Assembly (NCBI RefSeq): GCF_001748365.1
Contig: NZ_BDHH01000009.1
Coordinates: 77,128-141,127, forward strand
Source of the DNA: Fusibacter sp. 3D3
Lineage (GTDB): Bacteria; Bacillota; Clostridia; Peptostreptococcales; Acidaminobacteraceae
Length of the DNA stretch: 64,000 bases
Direction: 5' to 3'
Position numbers and translations under genes: made by a program
In this document: one piece after another, positions 61,806-64,000 of the stretch
Position numbering within the stretch: the stretch's first letter is position 1
Layout of the letters: each line of letters begins with the position of its first letter
The notes under the pieces: generated by a model
The model's database searches: none
What the model saw: the letters and a program-made list of their open reading frames with translations, nothing else
Told to the model about the DNA's origin: nothing

Positions 61806-62771
61806 TTACAGCCCTTTTAACAAGCGTTCAAAATTGCCGTGTGCGATTTGGGTAAGCGCTTGTTCTGAATACCCCATTGATCTGAGCTTTGAAAAGAGTG
61901 TGGGTACTTTTATAGTGCTTTCTAATCCACTGAGGACATCAAACGATGCCACATTAGGCGTCTTGTCTTCTTTCTCCCAATCCAAGTAATCACAGAAATC
62001 AAAACCACATCCCACATGATCGATGCCAATTTTGTTGACTAAGTAATCCACTTGATTTGCAAGTCCCTCTAAATTTCTATCCTGACTGACAAATGCGGGA
62101 TAACTGTTCACACCAACCACGCCGCCTGTTTCTTTAATCGCTTTAAGTTGGGGATCCGTTAGATTTCTAGGATGATCCCACATGGCTTTTGCATTGGAAT
62201 GTGAAGCAATGATAGGGCGAGAACACTTACTCATAATATCCCAAAAGGTGCGTTCATTAGCATGTGACACATCTACAATCATTTTGAGATTTTCCATTTT
62301 TTTAATCGCTTGTCTTCCCAGTGCTGTCAAGCCTCTTTCTGCGCTCCCTCTAACCCCTGTGGCAAGTGCATTTTCTTCATTCCATGTGAGCGATGCATGT
62401 CTTGCACCGATTGCGTAAAGCTCATCCAGTGGCGACAATGAATCCGTGATGTAGCTCAAGCCTTCAAGACCTATAACCGCCCCTATGACGTCCCTTTTAA
62501 GTGCCGACTCATAGTCTTCATAAGATTTGACGATCTGCAAGATTTCACGACTCTCTTTAATTTCTGCTTTCATTTCTCTCACAATAACTTTGAGGCGCTC
62601 CATAGGATTTTCTGTGAAAGGCGGATCTATCCAAATCACAAAAATACCACTTTTCACATTGCCTTTCATATGATTCTCCAAATGATAGGTCTTAAAAACA
62701 TCTGTTTCGCCAATTAATCTTTTCTGGGCAACATGTGTCCAAATATCCTCATGTGCATCAAATACTCTCAT
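61806..62771 (-). CDS. Membrane dipeptidase (peptidase family M19)
   Basis: A 321 aa zinc dipeptidase of the renal-dipeptidase family. Expected metal-ligand segments are present: VFDAHEDIW near the N-terminus, GLEGLSYI, IVDVSHANERTFWDI and ASHSNAKAMWDHPRNLTD, then the late GCGFDFCDYLD. It hydrolyses dipeptides, with possible roles in D-amino-acid or wall-peptide recycling. I chose the ATG at 62771 (AGAGAGGTAAGTG before it) over the adjoining GTG. It overlaps the upstream transglutaminase-like gene by 14 bp, indicating coupled expression. Confidence 0.92.
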   Translation of the reverse strand: MRVFDAHEDIWTHVAQKRLIGETDVFKTYHLENHMKGNVKSGIFVIWIDPPFTENPMERLKVIVREMKAEIKESREILQIVKSYEDYESALKRDVIGAVIGLEGLSYITDSLSPLDELYAIGARHASLTWNEENALATGVRGSAERGLTALGRQAIKKMENLKMIVDVSHANERTFWDIMSKCSRPIIASHSNAKAMWDHPRNLTDPQLKAIKETGGVVGVNSYPAFVSQDRNLEGLANQVDYLVNKIGIDHVGCGFDFCDYLDWEKEDKTPNVASFDVLSGLESTIKVPTLFSKLRSMGYSEQALTQIAHGNFERLLKGL

Positions 62772-64000
62772 CACTTACCTCTCTTACTGCTATCAATTGT
62801 GTATTTTCAATGTAGTCATCCGAGAAAAGAGCGCCTGAGCTCGTTTCCACTTCTCCGACTTGATTGTCATAAGCATCTTCTCTCACAAAAGCTTTAGGAA
62901 ATTCAAAAGGCACTTGAAAATCAAAATTACTCATCATGCGGTAAGGGTCCAAATTGCCGAAATAAAAATGCCACTTGTCCTTTAAATCGCGTCTGTAAGC
63001 ACTGCCACCATAGGAAGCATCTGCAAAACACCATCCATAGGGCTCAACATAAAAAGCGGACCAGTCATGCATCCCACATCCCACATCAGGTGCAGAGGTA
63101 AGGCCAGATGCAAAGGTTGCAGGCACACCCACAATTCTCAGAAGCGTAATAAGCAGTAGCGCTTGTACCCCACAATCGCCTCTCATGTTAAGTGCGCCAT
63201 ACTCCGGAATATTGAGTAGCATTCTATAAGAGCCCATGAACCTGTAGCGTATATGCTGGGTTATGTAATCATATATACGCTTTGCCTTAATCAAGGGCTC
63301 TGTTTCTTGCTCGACAATTTTATGCGCCAAATCCACAAGGAGTGGTGTGAACAGAATATGAGGACTCTTCTCTTTCAAGTACTGTTCTTGATCCTCTTGG
63401 CTTAAATGACCATATAAATTCATCTTCTTTAAATGCATCTCCTTGGCATTTAAAAAATCAACTTGACCGTCTGTGGTTTCATCCTTATTTTTTTGTTCAA
63501 GCTGCTCTGCCATTTCATAAAGGGGTCTATACATCATATGATTCAAAAATCGGTATTTTATTTCAAACGCATCACCCGAATCATCCGAATCATCCGAATC
63601 ACTCGAATCATCCGAATCATCCGAATCACTCGAATCACTCGTATTACTGGCAAGATTGCCTTCGGCGTAAATCACTCTTTGAAGTGCCTGTTCACTGGCA
63701 ATCTGATAATTTGAACTCGAAGTTTCAAGCACCTCTACTGCCTTTGTAAAATGGGCACGTCTAGGCAGAGGCAGGTAAAATCGACTTGTGACTTCACGTG
63801 CTGAAACCAAAATACCCTCTAAAACTTCAGGTTTTATTTTAAGGCTTGTCTTTAAAGTCGTTTCAACGGTTATTTCTCCTGTCGACCTCATTTTATCAAT
63901 GGCGAGATCCACTGCCTTGTGTTCTTTTAAACAAGCCTTTGCAGGTTCATACTGGTCTAATTTTAAACGGTTTCCTAAACGGATATTCTCTTTTAAAACG
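62758..64000 (-). CDS. Transglutaminase-like protein with Ser-Asp repeat, 5' end beyond the window
   Basis: The frame is open from the right window edge to the stop at 62758, so at least 413 residues are encoded and the true start lies outside. The papain-like transglutaminase core shows the triad Cys in RGDCGVQALLL, His in CGMHDWSAFYVE and Asp in CFADASYGG. Upstream of it is an insertion of about 25 Ser/Asp residues encoded by a 9-bp repeat. No signal peptide is visible in the part seen. Such proteins may act as proteases, peptidases or amidases. It is coupled to the dipeptidase gene by overlap, hinting at shared peptide processing. Confidence 0.85.
   Translation of the reverse strand, partial: VLKENIRLGNRLKLDQYEPAKACLKEHKAVDLAIDKMRSTGEITVETTLKTSLKIKPEVLEGILVSAREVTSRFYLPLPRRAHFTKAVEVLETSSSNYQIASEQALQRVIYAEGNLASNTSDSSDSDDSDDSSDSDDSDDSGDAFEIKYRFLNHMMYRPLYEMAEQLEQKNKDETTDGQVDFLNAKEMHLKKMNLYGHLSQEDQEQYLKEKSPHILFTPLLVDLAHKIVEQETEPLIKAKRIYDYITQHIRYRFMGSYRMLLNIPEYGALNMRGDCGVQALLLITLLRIVGVPATFASGLTSAPDVGCGMHDWSAFYVEPYGWCFADASYGGSAYRRDLKDKWHFYFGNLDPYRMMSNFDFQVPFEFPKAFVREDAYDNQVGEVETSSGALFSDDYIENTQLIAVREVSDESI
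63572..63645 (-). repeat. In-frame 9-bp repeat encoding a Ser-Asp tract
   Basis: On the plus strand units of CGAATCATC or CGAATCACT recur about seven times. On the coding strand they give Ser-Asp-Asp and Ser-Asp-Ser units. Unit length is a multiple of three, so slippage would change tract length without a frameshift. Confidence 0.85.

Noticed and set aside
61732-61989. 85-codon plus-strand ORF over the intergenic terminator
   Set aside because: It includes the terminator hairpin and then lies antisense to the dipeptidase gene.
63463-63714. 83-codon plus-strand ORF rich in Arg-Ile-Ile-Arg
   Set aside because: It is the antisense reading of the 9-bp Ser-Asp repeat.

Overview
The window is AT-rich DNA from a low-GC Gram-positive bacterium, most likely a Bacillota/Clostridia-type organism with an S-layer. 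The support is strong GGAGG-type ribosome sites, sigma-A type promoters, several S-layer homology (SLH) proteins, IS21- and IS1634-type elements, a DUF1576 membrane protein and a CtpA-like processing protease. I cannot name the species. No rRNA, tRNA or CRISPR array is visible. Almost every gene is on the minus strand; the main exception is the transposase of an IS1634-type element.

Region 1 (1-30.4 kb) is a surface polysaccharide locus read right to left. It starts with an O-antigen-ligase/TPR protein, a long polyprenyl-phosphate sugar-1-phosphate transferase, a Wzz-like chain-length protein and a second ligase/polymerase-like protein. A winged-helix regulator with its own clear promoter (22.2 kb) then heads the distal genes: a small phosphoglycosyl transferase, glycosyltransferases, two hexapeptide acyltransferases, a Wzy-like polymerase, a WbsX-type protein, a capsule-transferase-like protein and a Wzx flippase. 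These are followed by the sugar-supply genes. They comprise a legionaminic-acid-type set (LegB, LegC, CBS-nucleotidyltransferase, NeuD-like, NeuB-like synthase fused to a glycosyltransferase-like domain, CMP-sugar synthetase) and the dTDP-L-rhamnose set (RmlA, a fused RmlC-RmlD, RmlB). No NeuC/LegG-type hydrolysing 2-epimerase is present. The locus ends in a DUF4910-type gene broken by an IS21-family element.

Region 2 (30.5-46 kb) holds cell-surface genes. There is a major S-layer protein candidate behind a strong promoter, with a shorter paralogue downstream, then a CtpA-like protease with a peptidoglycan-binding domain, a membrane LRR protein and a large SLH protein with a Shr-like domain. 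An IS1634-type element sits between the S-layer gene and the protease gene, flanked by an exact 85-bp direct repeat.

Region 3 (45.5-49.6 kb) holds a HepT/MntA pair, CorA, a small unknown protein and a DUF1576 permease-like protein. Region 4 (49.7-61.2 kb) looks like one operon for three exported proteins: a 2257-residue IPT/TIG-repeat protein followed by two SLH proteins. Region 5 (61.2-64 kb) has a structured intergenic segment, a membrane dipeptidase and a transglutaminase-like protein cut by the window edge.

The most unusual signal is a family of three long intergenic hairpins (37784-37860, 45897-45969, 46859-46935). All have a 23-nt apical loop with a shared GC-rich core, but their stems differ in sequence while staying self-complementary. 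Two copies sit in a composite repeat that brackets the HepT/MntA pair, and one stem is built on the 3' end of corA. Other points of note are the glycosyltransferase-NeuB fusion, an in-frame amber codon in a small conserved-looking ORF, and the 85-bp duplication that reaches into one of the hairpins.
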